Assembly (NCBI RefSeq): GCF_014854695.1
Contig: NZ_CP027557.1
Location: forward strand, 868,001 to 932,000
Origin: Rhodococcus rhodochrous
Lineage (GTDB): Bacteria; Actinomycetota; Actinomycetes; Mycobacteriales; Mycobacteriaceae
DNA: 64,000 bases
Reading direction: 5' to 3'
The notes below the pieces were generated by a model. It worked only from the letters and a program-made list of their open reading frames with translations. It did no database searches and had not been told where the DNA came from. A program made the translations under genes and the position numbers. Positions within the stretch are counted from its first letter, which is position 1. Each line of letters starts with the position of its first letter. Positions 22,500 to 31,545 of the stretch are shown in pieces.

Positions 22500-22747
22500 C
22501 CATCTCGGACCTTGCTCCTGTCGGCTACTACGCCAAGCCTCAAACGACGATCAGATCGGACGGTATCTCTGTCGCAGTCGGTCACGGCGAACGCGCCGAC
22601 CTCACTGACGTCGTCACGGTGGCTGTCACATCCGGACCAACGGTGATCGAAATACATCTGTCGTCGGACGACGCGCTGAAGATCGCCGAGGCGCTTTGTG
22701 CAGCCAACGCGGCAGCCACATACACGAAGGTCTCCGACTCCGTCTGA
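22496..22747 (+). CDS. Small hypothetical protein (83 aa)
   Basis: ATG 22496 overlaps the upstream stop. Beta strands (GISVAVGHGERADLTDVVTV) then a helix (DDALKIAEALCAANAAATY), like the 12526-12705 product. Overlaps the annotated terL start by 50 bp. Confidence 0.5.
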   Translation: MTISDLAPVGYYAKPQTTIRSDGISVAVGHGERADLTDVVTVAVTSGPTVIEIHLSSDDALKIAEALCAANAAATYTKVSDSV

Positions 22748-25481
22748 CGAAGGGGGGTGTGTTGCCATCCCCTGGAAGCCATCGGTCGAGGGCGAGGTGC
22801 CGACCCTCGGATACGCAGTGATCGACTGGATCACCACCTACCTCGCAGCTCCAGCGAAGGACGAGTACGAGCCGTTCGTTCCGTATCTCGAGCAAGAGGA
22901 CTTCATCCTCGCGTTCTACGAAATCGACCCGGAGACGGGCCGATTCCGCCGCAACCGCGGCTTGCTCGGCCGGCCGCGTGGTTGGGGGAAGTCTCCGCTG
23001 CTCGCGGCCCTCGCGATCGTCGAGGCTCTGGCCCCGGTGCTACCGGATGGGTGGGACGCGTACGGACAACCGGTCGGCAAGCCCTGGACCAAGGTGCGGA
23101 CCCCGCTCGTGCAGATCGCGGCGGTGTCGGAAGAACAGACCAACAACACGTGGCAACCGATGCTCGAGATGCTCCGCGAAGGTCCCGTGATCGACGAATA
23201 CCGCGGGCTCGAACCTCTGGACACAGTGGTGAACCTGCCACGCGGTCATATCAAATCGGTCACGTCGAGCTCGCGAACAGTCAAGGGTGCGCCCTCCACC
23301 TTCGCTGTCCTCGACCAGGCGCTCGCGCTGGATACGCCGATCCCGACCCCGGACGGGTGGCGGCTGATGGGCGAACTGGAGACCGGAGACTGGGTGTTCG
23401 GAACCGAGGGTCCGGTGCGGATCTCGGCTGCGAAACCGGTGTCCACGGAACACGACTGCTATCGAGTCACGTTCTCGGACGGCACCTCGGTCGTGGCGTC
23501 GGCCGGCCACTTGTGGCTGACACGCCGTGTCGGCTGGCCTGCCCGGTACGAACGGGTGCGCACCACCGAAGAGATGCTGGATGGGTACAAGTACAGGATT
23601 CCCGCAGCTCAGCCGATCCCGCTGCCGGAAGCGTCACTTCCGGTACATCCGTACCTGCTCGGTGTCTGGCTCGGCGACGGCACCCGGGGCAAGTGCGAGA
23701 TCACAGTCAGCGAAAAGGACCTGGACGCGCTCCAGACCAACCTCGCCCAGATCGGGGTCGAGTCGTGGCCCCGTCGCTACGCGCCCACGGCGGACGGATG
23801 GTCCACGACCGGATCGGTGAACCTCACCTTCACGAGGGCGCGCGGGTTCGCGATGTGTGAGCGTCCCGAACCGGCCAAGGCACTGTCAGCGATGGCATGC
23901 TACCGAGACAAGCACATTCCGGAAGACTATCTGTCTGGATCCATCGAACAGCGGACGCAGCTCCTGCGAGGGCTGATGGACGCTGACGGCTGCGTCACCA
24001 CTCAAGGGACATGCACGTTCGTCAATACGAACCGGCGCCTGGCCGACGGTGTGGTGCGGTTGCTCCGATCGCTCGGGCAGACCACGTCATGTGCGAAGTT
24101 CGTCGTGGACGACCGCTACAGCCAGGGCGGTAAGTACCGGGTCGACTTCACTCCGCGTGGAGGTCTGATTCCAGTTGCGTTGCCACGCAAGGTCGAGCGG
24201 GTGAAGCAGCAGGCCACCCGCGGACCAGGATGGGTGTCGATCGTCGCGATCGAGCCTGTCGATCGGGTTCCGGTGCGGTGTATCGCTGTCGAATCGGATG
24301 ATCACCTGTTCGCGTTCGGTGAGGCCGGGCACTTCACCCACAACACCGAAGAGTGGGTGCCGTCGAATGGTGGTCCTCTGCTCGCGCAGACGATCCGCAC
24401 GAACACCTCGAAGAACGGTGGTCGCACGGTTGAGTCTCCGAATGCGTTCATCCCTGGCGAAGGCTCGGTTGCGGAGCAGTCGGCGGCGTACTGGGCGGAC
24501 ATCAGGCAAGGGCGTGTCCGAGAAGAAGGGTTGCTGTACGACCATCGTGAGGCGCCTCCGGACACGAGCCTGACCGACCGGGAATCCCCCAGCGAGGACA
24601 GTGACGAGGAGTTCACGGGGCTGATCGACGGGCTGCGGTACGCGTACGGCGACTCATCCGGGCATCCGGACGGTTGCGTCATCCACGACCCTCCGTGTGC
24701 TCCTGGGCACGTGGACCTCGACGCGCTGGTCTCGCGGATCTGGGATCCGGCCACGGACATTCAGATCGCGCGGTCGGACTTTCTCAACCAGATCACCCAC
24801 GCTTCGGACTCGTGGGTGCGGCAACCCGACTGGGCGGCCCGCCTGGACGTCGACAAGGTCATCGGCTCGTCCGATCCGATCGTGCTCGGATTCGACGGCT
24901 CCCGCGGCCGCAACCGCGGTAAGGCCGACGCGACCGCGCTCGTCGGCTGCCGTGTCTCCGATGGGCACATGTTCGAGATCCGTGTCTGGGAACAACCGGC
25001 CGGTCCCGCGGGGCGGGACTGGGCACCGTCGGTCCTCGACGTCGACTCCACGGTCCGTGCGTGCATGGACCAGTGGAATGTCGTCGGGTTCTACGCGGAC
25101 CCGTCCGGGTGGACGTCTCAGGTCGCGGCGTGGGAAGCGAAGTACGGACGCAAGCTGAAGGTCAAGGCGTCCGCACAATCGCCGATCGCAGCGTGGCCAC
25201 GAGGAAAGGACTCGCGCGTGATCGAGTACGTCGAACGGATGCGGCTGGCCATCGTCAACGGCGAAATGACCCACGACGGTGGACCGTCTCTCACCCGGCA
25301 CGTGCTCAACGCTCGCCGCCGAAACGTCCGCAACGGCTACCTCATCTTCAAGGCCTATCCGGACAGTCCCGAGAAGATCGACGCCGCCTACGCGGCGGTC
25401 ATGGCCTGGAAGGCGCGCATCGATGCGATCGCCAAGGGCATCGGCAAACCCGTGAAGAAGCGAAAGGCGGTGACGCTGTGA
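22698..25481 (+). CDS. terL: Terminase large subunit with class 3-type intein
   Basis: 927-residue precursor. The ATPase half carries an adenine-motif region, a Walker A-like RPRGWGKSPLLA, and Walker B FAVLDQ|TEEW split by the intein after Gln. The C-terminal RNase H-like nuclease begins at VLGFDGSRGRNRGKADATAL. Removing residues 208-549 leaves about 585 residues, the usual TerL size. It translocates DNA into the head with TerS and portal. The start is uncertain: GTG 22698 overlaps the upstream gene by 50 bp, GTG 22797 loses about 33 residues, and the best ribosome site (AAGGGGGG at 22750) has no in-frame start after it. Confidence 0.93.
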   Translation: MQPTRQPHTRRSPTPSDEGGCVAIPWKPSVEGEVPTLGYAVIDWITTYLAAPAKDEYEPFVPYLEQEDFILAFYEIDPETGRFRRNRGLLGRPRGWGKSPLLAALAIVEALAPVLPDGWDAYGQPVGKPWTKVRTPLVQIAAVSEEQTNNTWQPMLEMLREGPVIDEYRGLEPLDTVVNLPRGHIKSVTSSSRTVKGAPSTFAVLDQALALDTPIPTPDGWRLMGELETGDWVFGTEGPVRISAAKPVSTEHDCYRVTFSDGTSVVASAGHLWLTRRVGWPARYERVRTTEEMLDGYKYRIPAAQPIPLPEASLPVHPYLLGVWLGDGTRGKCEITVSEKDLDALQTNLAQIGVESWPRRYAPTADGWSTTGSVNLTFTRARGFAMCERPEPAKALSAMACYRDKHIPEDYLSGSIEQRTQLLRGLMDADGCVTTQGTCTFVNTNRRLADGVVRLLRSLGQTTSCAKFVVDDRYSQGGKYRVDFTPRGGLIPVALPRKVERVKQQATRGPGWVSIVAIEPVDRVPVRCIAVESDDHLFAFGEAGHFTHNTEEWVPSNGGPLLAQTIRTNTSKNGGRTVESPNAFIPGEGSVAEQSAAYWADIRQGRVREEGLLYDHREAPPDTSLTDRESPSEDSDEEFTGLIDGLRYAYGDSSGHPDGCVIHDPPCAPGHVDLDALVSRIWDPATDIQIARSDFLNQITHASDSWVRQPDWAARLDVDKVIGSSDPIVLGFDGSRGRNRGKADATALVGCRVSDGHMFEIRVWEQPAGPAGRDWAPSVLDVDSTVRACMDQWNVVGFYADPSGWTSQVAAWEAKYGRKLKVKASAQSPIAAWPRGKDSRVIEYVERMRLAIVNGEMTHDGGPSLTRHVLNARRRNVRNGYLIFKAYPDSPEKIDAAYAAVMAWKARIDAIAKGIGKPVKKRKAVTL
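23319..24344 (+). other. Intein with LAGLIDADG endonuclease in TerL
   Basis: 342 residues inserted in Walker B. Block A: ALALDTPIPTPDGW, starting with Ala instead of Cys/Ser. Block B: VVASAGHLWLT (His, and Trp two residues later). Block F: VRCIAVESDDHLF with Cys at the F:4 position. Block G: HFTHN followed by Thr +1. Trp-Cys-Thr with a non-nucleophilic first residue is the class 3 signature, in which the block F Cys initiates splicing. Endonuclease motifs LLGVWLGDG and LRGLMDADG mark a homing endonuclease. Confidence 0.92.
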
Positions 25482-26929
25482 TAGATCCGGTTCTGGATGA
25501 GACGCTTCCCGACGAACTGTCCGATGCAGAAGCCCGAACGATCGGCGAGCTGCGTGAGAAGGTCCGGTACTACGCCGCCAAGAACGAGAAGAAACTCGCC
25601 CTCTACGAAGGCGAGTTCGTCGCCGACCAGATCGGCATCGCGGTACCACCGATGCTCAAGGACTGGCCGGTCCGTATCGGATGGGGCGGAACGGTCGTCA
25701 ACACCAACGCTGCACGGTCCCGATTCCTGGACTTCCAGGCCCCGGCGGGGGACCTGCAGGGTCTCGACAAGGTCGTCGCCACGACCAGGCTCCGCACGAA
25801 GTCGGACCGGGTCATGGAAAACGCGCTGGTAGTCGGCACATCGTTCGTCGTCGTCGGCAAGAACAAGGCCGGCCGAATGGTCATCGAATCGAAGTCCCCC
25901 TCGGTGATGGCGGTCCGCGAAAACTACTGGACCGGACAACTCGATGCGGCGTTGCTGCAAGTCCGCAACGACAAGGGCTGGACGCTCGCCGAGACACTGT
26001 ACCTGCCGAACGAGACGATCACCCTCGAACGCAGGGACCGCAGACTCACCGTCACGCACCGCGACCGCCACCAGCGCGGTGAGGTCCCGGTCGAGCAGTT
26101 CAAGCACCGCCCCAACGACTCGCACCCGAACGGCCGGTCGCTGATCACCGCACCGATCGAGTACACGATCAGCGCCGCGGCCCGGACCATGCTCGGCCTT
26201 GAAGTACACCGCGAGTTCTTCTCCGGACCGATGCGCGCCGCGATCGGTGCAGACCCCGAACAGTTCGGCGTCACCGAGGACATGACCGAGGACGAGAAGT
26301 ACCGTCTCGGCTGGTCCCTGGTGATGGGGCGGATGAACATCGTCCCGCCGGCCGAGGACAGCACAGCGAACCCGACAATGCACGAGTTCAAGCCGTCGCC
26401 GCCGACGTCGTACATCGACATCATGAAATACCTGTCGCTCATGGTTGCCTCCGATTCGGGGCTCCCGGCGTCGTACTTCGGGATCATGACGGACAACCCG
26501 GCCTCGTCGGACTCGATCAAGGCCCTCGAGTCGCAGATCGAGCAACGCGCGATCGAGCGAATGCGCGAAATGGACTGGCACTGGATCAACGTCGCCCGCA
26601 AGATCCTGCTCTGGCGTGACGGCACAGTCGACGAGAACAAACTCGCCGACATACACGTCGAGTGGGCATCCCCGTCCACACCGACACCGTCGGCAGCCGC
26701 GGATGCCGGAATGAAGCTGGTCGCGGCGAACATCCTGCCTGCGGACTCGAAGGTCACCTACGACCGCATCGGCCTGTCCGATATCGAGCAGAAGCAGCTC
26801 ATCGAGGACAAGCGGCGCGCGTCGCTGACGCAGATCCTGTCCGGTCTCGATCAGGCGGCCGCGACGGCGTCGACGGACCTGCAAGTCCACAACCTGGCAT
26901 CGAGGCGCGTCGATGACGACGACGCCTAG
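25478..26929 (+). CDS. Portal protein
   Basis: 483 residues from GTG 25478, overlapping the terL stop. It has the actinophage portal pattern: N-terminal KLALYEGEFVADQIGIAVPP, middle FKHRPNDSHPNGRSLITAPI and C-terminal LPASYFGIMTDNPASSDSIK, typical of SPP1/HK97-type portals. It forms the dodecameric ring through which TerL packages DNA. Directly followed by the MuF-like gene. Confidence 0.9.
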   Translation: MIDPVLDETLPDELSDAEARTIGELREKVRYYAAKNEKKLALYEGEFVADQIGIAVPPMLKDWPVRIGWGGTVVNTNAARSRFLDFQAPAGDLQGLDKVVATTRLRTKSDRVMENALVVGTSFVVVGKNKAGRMVIESKSPSVMAVRENYWTGQLDAALLQVRNDKGWTLAETLYLPNETITLERRDRRLTVTHRDRHQRGEVPVEQFKHRPNDSHPNGRSLITAPIEYTISAAARTMLGLEVHREFFSGPMRAAIGADPEQFGVTEDMTEDEKYRLGWSLVMGRMNIVPPAEDSTANPTMHEFKPSPPTSYIDIMKYLSLMVASDSGLPASYFGIMTDNPASSDSIKALESQIEQRAIERMREMDWHWINVARKILLWRDGTVDENKLADIHVEWASPSTPTPSAAADAGMKLVAANILPADSKVTYDRIGLSDIEQKQLIEDKRRASLTQILSGLDQAAATASTDLQVHNLASRRVDDDDA

Positions 26930-27707
26930 CGAACGCCAGCGGATCCTGGTGCAACTGCACACCCTCGCTGTCGAGGACGTCGTCAAGCTCTGGCGCGCGG
27001 CCTCGGCGATGGATCTCGAGTCCCAGGCTTTTCGGCGACTGATCGAACAGGCCTATCCCGAGATCCCGTCCAAGTGGGGGACAGCCGCCTCCGAATTCGC
27101 TGCGCTCTGGTACGACGATGCCGCCCCGAACCTCACCTACCGAGCCACCCCAGCGCCATTGCCTCCCGTCGAGCGGTATACCGACAATGCCCACTGGGCG
27201 CTCGGCGCCATCGGGGAGAAAGCACTGGACCGCCTGGTATCCGATCTGCAGCTGTCGTTGTTCGACATGGCCCGCGAAACCATTGTCGGCAACGTCCGGA
27301 TGGAGCCCGGCTCGACGTGGGCCCGTTACGCGTCTGCGACCGCGTGCGCGTTCTGCCGTGTCATGGCAACGCGCGGCGCCGTCTACTCCACCGAAGCCGC
27401 CGCGGTCACTGTCGGCGCCGAACGGTGGGAATGGTGGCGCAACTACCAGGGCCGCAAGCGCGGCGGAAGAATCGGTCGACGCGGCAGAGTGCGCGGCAAA
27501 CAGGACGCCGGAGACACCTACCACCCGAGCTGTCGGTGCATTGCGGTGGAAGTCCGACCCGGTGGCTCGTACGAACCGCCGCCGTACGTCTCCCAGTGGG
27601 AAAAGGACTACGTCGCCGCTTCGCGGGCTGTAGCCCCGGGTGCTGGTGCCGGTGACCTGAATTCGATCGTCGCTCACATGCGCGCCAATTCCAGCGCCAC
27701 GAAATAG
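26913..27707 (+). CDS. MuF-like head morphogenesis protein
   Basis: 264 residues from ATG 26913, overlapping portal by 17 bp. The conserved SPP1 gp7/MuF-type C-terminal motif is visible: SATACAFCRVMATRGAVYST and, later, YHPSCRCIAVEV, with the Cys/His residues typical of the family. It is probably a minor capsid protein needed for head assembly or DNA ejection. Confidence 0.85.
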   Translation: MTTTPSERQRILVQLHTLAVEDVVKLWRAASAMDLESQAFRRLIEQAYPEIPSKWGTAASEFAALWYDDAAPNLTYRATPAPLPPVERYTDNAHWALGAIGEKALDRLVSDLQLSLFDMARETIVGNVRMEPGSTWARYASATACAFCRVMATRGAVYSTEAAAVTVGAERWEWWRNYQGRKRGGRIGRRGRVRGKQDAGDTYHPSCRCIAVEVRPGGSYEPPPYVSQWEKDYVAASRAVAPGAGAGDLNSIVAHMRANSSATK

Positions 27708-27791
27708 ACCACCCCACTGTTGGTGGGGGTTGCGCTCACGTCCAGCGCTCAATGGACGGTTATGCCGACGGGCTCACGGAAAGAAGGATTC

Positions 27792-28421
27792 ATGAACCGC
27801 AGGATGTTTCGTACCGGCTTCACGCTGCCACTGCCTGACGACAACGGAGGCGGTAGCACTACTCCCGACCCTGAAGGCGGCGGCGGTGGTGGTGGAGGAG
27901 GCGATACGGCACAGCCGAAAACGTTCACCCAGGCGGACGTCGATCGTATCGTCAGCGAGCGCCTGGAACGTCAGAAGGCGACACTGACGAAGGATTACGC
28001 GGACTACGACGACCTGAAAACCAAGGCGGAGCAGTTCGATACCTTCGCCAAGGCATTCACCGGTGACACGGAAACGCCGCCGGACCCGGCGAAGCTCAGC
28101 GCGGATCTCGCTGCGGCACAGCAGCAGGCCCGGGAAACGAAGATCGAGAACGCGGTCCTGCGGTGCGGGGGCGAAGTGGGCGCGGCCCTGCTCGATTCGC
28201 GCTCGTTCATGGCGGAGATCGGGACGCTCGACCCCACCGCCGCCGATTTCGAAGCCCAGGTCAAGACCAAAGTGACCGATCGGCTGAAGAACACCCCGCC
28301 GCCGTCGGCAGCGGGAACCGGGGTGGATCTCTACATCAACCACCCGTCCTCGAACAAGACATCGTCCCGAGAACTCGGTGCTGCAGAGGCAGATCGCCGG
28401 TTCGGGACCCCCAAGACGTAA
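27792..28421 (+). CDS. Capsid scaffolding protein
   Basis: 209 residues from ATG 27792 (AAAGAAGG upstream). Gly-rich start with a nine-Gly run, then a charged helix (FTQADVDRIVSERLERQKAT) and Ala/Lys/Glu-rich coiled regions, ending in a short basic tail. This layout and position between MuF and decoration/capsid genes identify the scaffold. It directs procapsid assembly and is lost on maturation. Confidence 0.85.
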   Translation: MNRRMFRTGFTLPLPDDNGGGSTTPDPEGGGGGGGGGDTAQPKTFTQADVDRIVSERLERQKATLTKDYADYDDLKTKAEQFDTFAKAFTGDTETPPDPAKLSADLAAAQQQARETKIENAVLRCGGEVGAALLDSRSFMAEIGTLDPTAADFEAQVKTKVTDRLKNTPPPSAAGTGVDLYINHPSSNKTSSRELGAAEADRRFGTPKT

Positions 28422-28442
28422 CGATCCCTGGAAGGGGCAGTC

Positions 28443-28865
28443 ATGACCAGTATTTCGGTCAAGCGGACCGAGCACCAGGTGGAAAACCGTTCCTGGCTCG
28501 CATCGCAGCACGGGACGGACCACAAGCCGTCCGTCACCCTCGACGTTTCGACGTTCACGCAGGCCGCGCACTACCCGAACGGGTATATCCCCTCGGGCAT
28601 CGTGGTCGGCAAGATCACCGCGACCGGCCTGTACGGCCCTTATTCCGCGACCGCCTCGGATGGCCGTGAGGTCGCCGCCGGCCACCTCTACAACTCCGTG
28701 AGCGTCGTCGGTGAGACGAAGGTCGGCAACGCGCTCATCGTGCACGGCTTCGTCTCCGAGTCGCGGCTTCCCTCCGGGCACGGCCTCGACAACGCCGCGA
28801 AGGGCCAGCTCCGCCTGGTCGGCTACGAGACCCCCTACGTTGCGCCCGCAGCCTCCGGCGACTGA
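28443..28865 (+). CDS. Head decoration protein
   Basis: 140 residues. Beta-rich protein (TDHKPSVTLDVSTFTQAAHY, IPSGIVVGKITATGLYGPYS) resembling lambda gpD-type capsid-stabilising proteins, directly upstream of the major capsid gene. The assignment rests on position and fold-like pattern. Confidence 0.75.
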   Translation: MTSISVKRTEHQVENRSWLASQHGTDHKPSVTLDVSTFTQAAHYPNGYIPSGIVVGKITATGLYGPYSATASDGREVAAGHLYNSVSVVGETKVGNALIVHGFVSESRLPSGHGLDNAAKGQLRLVGYETPYVAPAASGD

Positions 28866-28927
28866 CCGCGGACAGCTGCACCCCCTCATCTCTGGATCGA
28901 CTACCCCTGACAGGGAGCAACTGAATT

Positions 28928-29971
28928 ATGGCCATCTTCTTCGACGCGCCGGTCGCCCCGGACGCGCTGATCACTTTCGTCCGGCGGGTCCCCACCCCGG
29001 CCGACAACGTCCTGTCCCAGATCTTCCCGACCGTGTACAGCGACAAGAACACCGTCGACTTTGCGGAGATCGTGAAAAAGAACCGCACCGCGAAGTACCG
29101 CAGCTTCGACGGCGCGATCCACGTCTCCGAGCGGGACGTCGGCTCCGAGGCGCGCGTGCCGCTGGCGCCGCTGTCCTCGTCCATCGGTGTCGGTGAGTAC
29201 GAGCGTCTGCAGCTCGAATTCGCGCGGACGGGAGGCACCTTCAAGGAGGCCCTTGCCACTGCGGTCTACAACGACGCCGAGAACCTCACCCGTGAGGTCC
29301 TCAACCGCGTCGAACTCGCCTGGGGCGACGTTCTCACCGACGGCAAGCTGACCATCAACGAGAACGGATTCCAGGGTGAGGCGGACTACGGGATGCCCGC
29401 CAACCATGCGGTCAGCCCCGCCGGCGCTGCATGGACCGACACGACCGGTTCTGTTCCGCTGACCGACCTGCTCGCCTGGTCGGATGTGTGGACCGCCACC
29501 AACGGCTCCCGCCCTGCAACGTTCCTCACGTCGCTGCGCTCGCTGCGGCTGATGCAGAAGAACAAGGAGATCATCGACGCGGTGTACGGCGCCACCCAGG
29601 GCCGTACTCGCGTCACGATGACCGAGCTGTCCGAACTGCTCGCCTCGGAAGGCCTTCCGACCCCGCGGCCCGCGTACGACACCCAGCTGTCCGTCGACGA
29701 CGTCGACACCCGGGTCATCGCCGACGACAAGGTGATCTTCCTGCCTGCGGACCCCGCAGAGCTCGGTCACATGCGCTACGGCCTGACAGCAACCGCACTC
29801 GAGCTGCTCGACGCCGCGAAGACCGACTACAGCTTCTCCGACGCACCCGGCATCGTCGGTGTCGTCATCAAGAACGACAATCCGCCGTTCTCGAAGCACA
29901 CCTATGTCGATGCGGTCGGTCAGCCTGTGCTCACCGACGCGAAGAAGCTGCTCGTCGCGGACGTGGCCTGA
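28928..29971 (+). CDS. Major capsid protein
   Basis: 347 residues starting MAIFFDAPVAPDALITFVRR. It matches the lambda gpE-type capsid family of actinophages (KNRTAKYRSFDGAIHVSERD; FGLTAT-like end RYGLTATALELLDAAKTDYS). It forms the icosahedral shell with the decoration protein. The stop overlaps the next ATG by one base. Confidence 0.9.
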   Translation: MAIFFDAPVAPDALITFVRRVPTPADNVLSQIFPTVYSDKNTVDFAEIVKKNRTAKYRSFDGAIHVSERDVGSEARVPLAPLSSSIGVGEYERLQLEFARTGGTFKEALATAVYNDAENLTREVLNRVELAWGDVLTDGKLTINENGFQGEADYGMPANHAVSPAGAAWTDTTGSVPLTDLLAWSDVWTATNGSRPATFLTSLRSLRLMQKNKEIIDAVYGATQGRTRVTMTELSELLASEGLPTPRPAYDTQLSVDDVDTRVIADDKVIFLPADPAELGHMRYGLTATALELLDAAKTDYSFSDAPGIVGVVIKNDNPPFSKHTYVDAVGQPVLTDAKKLLVADVA

Positions 29972-30258
29972 TGGCTGGCCGGAACCTGACCCGCTACGTG
30001 TGCGTCGACGGCCCGGACGGCATGGTCCAGTTCGGGCCCGGCGACGACGTGCCCACATGGGCGGTCAAGAAGATCACCAATCCGAATGTGTGGGATGCAC
30101 GTCCTGTGAAGGCTGCGGCAGCGAAGAAGACGACGTCGAGTCGCAAGACGACGAAGCCGTCGGCTCCGGACACACCGCCCCCGGCGGACGATTCGGACGG
30201 TGCGGGCGCAGACACCGACGGTGAGGACCCCGATGCCTCTGCTGGCGACGACAGTTGA
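29971..30258 (+). CDS. Small head-region protein with disordered tail (95 aa)
   Basis: ATG 29971. A short ordered N-terminus (LTRYVCVDGPDGMVQFGPGD) resembles small capsid-adjacent proteins; the C-terminal half is Lys/Thr then Asp/Pro/Ala-rich and disordered. Overlaps the connector gene by 26 bp. Role unknown. Confidence 0.6.
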   Translation: MAGRNLTRYVCVDGPDGMVQFGPGDDVPTWAVKKITNPNVWDARPVKAAAAKKTTSSRKTTKPSAPDTPPPADDSDGAGADTDGEDPDASAGDDS

Positions 30259-30598
30259 CGTCGAAAAGCGTCTCGGTCGTGAACTGACCGACGAGGACGC
30301 AGTCCGGGTCGAAGGGCTCCTCGAGGAGGCGTCGGAGTTGGTGGCGAGCGTATGTCGCCCGCTGCCCACGCCGACGCCCGACTCCGTCCGCATCGTGACC
30401 TCACGGATCGTGGCGCGGGCGCTCGACAGCGACATCGACACGCCGGGGGTCGAATCCACGCAGATGTCCGCCGGCAGCTTTCAGCTGTCGCAGAACTACA
30501 CCGGAGACAGCACAGCCGGTGGGCCATGGCTGTCGAGATCCGACCGTCGGATGCTGCGCAGGTGGCGCCGCGGCGTGGTGAATGTGGCGACATGGTGA
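30233..30598 (+). CDS. Head-tail adaptor protein
   Basis: 121 residues from ATG 30233. Helical pattern (TVDVEKRLGRELTDEDAVRV, then SVRIVTSRIVARALDSDIDT) and C-terminal SRSDRRMLRRWRR, typical of the HK97 gp6/SPP1 gp15-type adaptor below the portal. Confidence 0.75.
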   Translation: MPLLATTVDVEKRLGRELTDEDAVRVEGLLEEASELVASVCRPLPTPTPDSVRIVTSRIVARALDSDIDTPGVESTQMSAGSFQLSQNYTGDSTAGGPWLSRSDRRMLRRWRRGVVNVATW

Positions 30599-30954
30599 GG
30601 CGAACACGGGCGTTCCTGCGCAGGTGCACGATTCCGGTCTTGCATGAGGTGTACCGCGAGTCCGCGGACGTCGACGCCCACAACAACCCCATCGAGGGAT
30701 GGGCGCCGCCGGTCGAGGTTCGTGTCTTCGGGTGGGAGCCACCGAAGTCCACCGAGCCGGTCGTCGCCGGACACGACAGGGTCATCGTCGAACTGTTGCT
30801 GTATGCGCCGCAGTCGATGAACGCCCAAGCGCACGACCGTGTCCGGATCGACGGAAAGCAGTACGAGGTCATCGGTGAGGACAGCGATCCGAACAACAAC
30901 CCCTTCTTCATCCCGGGGATGGTGTCGCTGCAACTACGACGAGTGGAGGGCTGA
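30592..30954 (+). CDS. Head-tail stopper-like protein
   Basis: 120 residues from ATG 30592, overlapping the adaptor stop. Beta-rich (VEVRVFGWEPPKSTEPVVAG, DRVRIDGKQYEVIGEDSDPN) as in head-closure proteins of the SPP1 gp16 type. Assignment from position and pattern. Confidence 0.7.
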   Translation: MVRRTRAFLRRCTIPVLHEVYRESADVDAHNNPIEGWAPPVEVRVFGWEPPKSTEPVVAGHDRVIVELLLYAPQSMNAQAHDRVRIDGKQYEVIGEDSDPNNNPFFIPGMVSLQLRRVEG

Positions 30955-30955
30955 C

Positions 30956-31276
30956 ATGGCTGTCATGCCGAACGGAATTCCTGTCCGGATCATCGCAGTG
31001 GTCGGTGATGCTGAACTGCCCGACGGTGGCGCCGAAATCGGAACCGTGGACATTCCTGTCACGATGACGGTTTCCGATAAACCTGCCGCCAACGGGGAAG
31101 TGCTCTGTGACGTCACCGCGGACACCTCCGCGCTCCAACGGATTGCCGCCGCTCTCCACGACCCCGACCCCGACGACATCCGATTCGTTACTGCCGGCGC
31201 GTTCACCCCGGGCGTGTTCCAGAAGGCTCGGGCACGCGAACAGCAGAGGATGCAGAACTACACTCGGAGGTTCTGA
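30956..31276 (+). CDS. Hypothetical connector-region protein (106 aa)
   Basis: ATG 30956, 1 bp after the stopper stop. Beta-rich with repeated acidic turns (ELPDGGAEIGTVDIPVTMTV), ending in a basic helix. No family recognised; position suggests a structural or assembly role. Confidence 0.55.
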   Translation: MAVMPNGIPVRIIAVVGDAELPDGGAEIGTVDIPVTMTVSDKPAANGEVLCDVTADTSALQRIAAALHDPDPDDIRFVTAGAFTPGVFQKARAREQQRMQNYTRRF

Positions 31277-31545
31277 TGGCGAACGTACGCATCCAGCACC
31301 ACATCAAGGGCTACAAGGATCTCCGCGCCGCCCCCGGTGTGCGCGCCGACCTCGAACGCCGAGCAGCCGCGGTCCTGCGTGCAGCCGGCGGAACCTCCGC
31401 CGGGTACGAGATGTCATCTCGACAGGGCGCGGCCCGCCCCCAGGGCCGGTGGCGAACCTCCGTTGCGGCCGTGACTCGACAGGCGAAGCGGTCGAACGCG
31501 AAGCGGAACGTTCTGATCCGCGCTCTTGAGGCCGGCCGTGGTTGA
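31276..31545 (+). CDS. HK97 gp10-like neck/tail protein (89 aa)
   Basis: ATG 31276 overlaps the upstream stop. Basic, helical N-terminus (VRADLERRAAAVLRAAGGTS) and an RWRTSVAAVTRQAKRSNAKR C-terminus, like small gp10-type proteins of actinophages that sit between stopper and tail terminator. Confidence 0.65.
   Translation: MANVRIQHHIKGYKDLRAAPGVRADLERRAAAVLRAAGGTSAGYEMSSRQGAARPQGRWRTSVAAVTRQAKRSNAKRNVLIRALEAGRG

Noticed and set aside
25388-26986. 532-codon minus-strand frame opposite portal
   Set aside because: Shadow frame, very Arg/Val/Asp-rich with no domain; the portal gene on the plus strand is clear.
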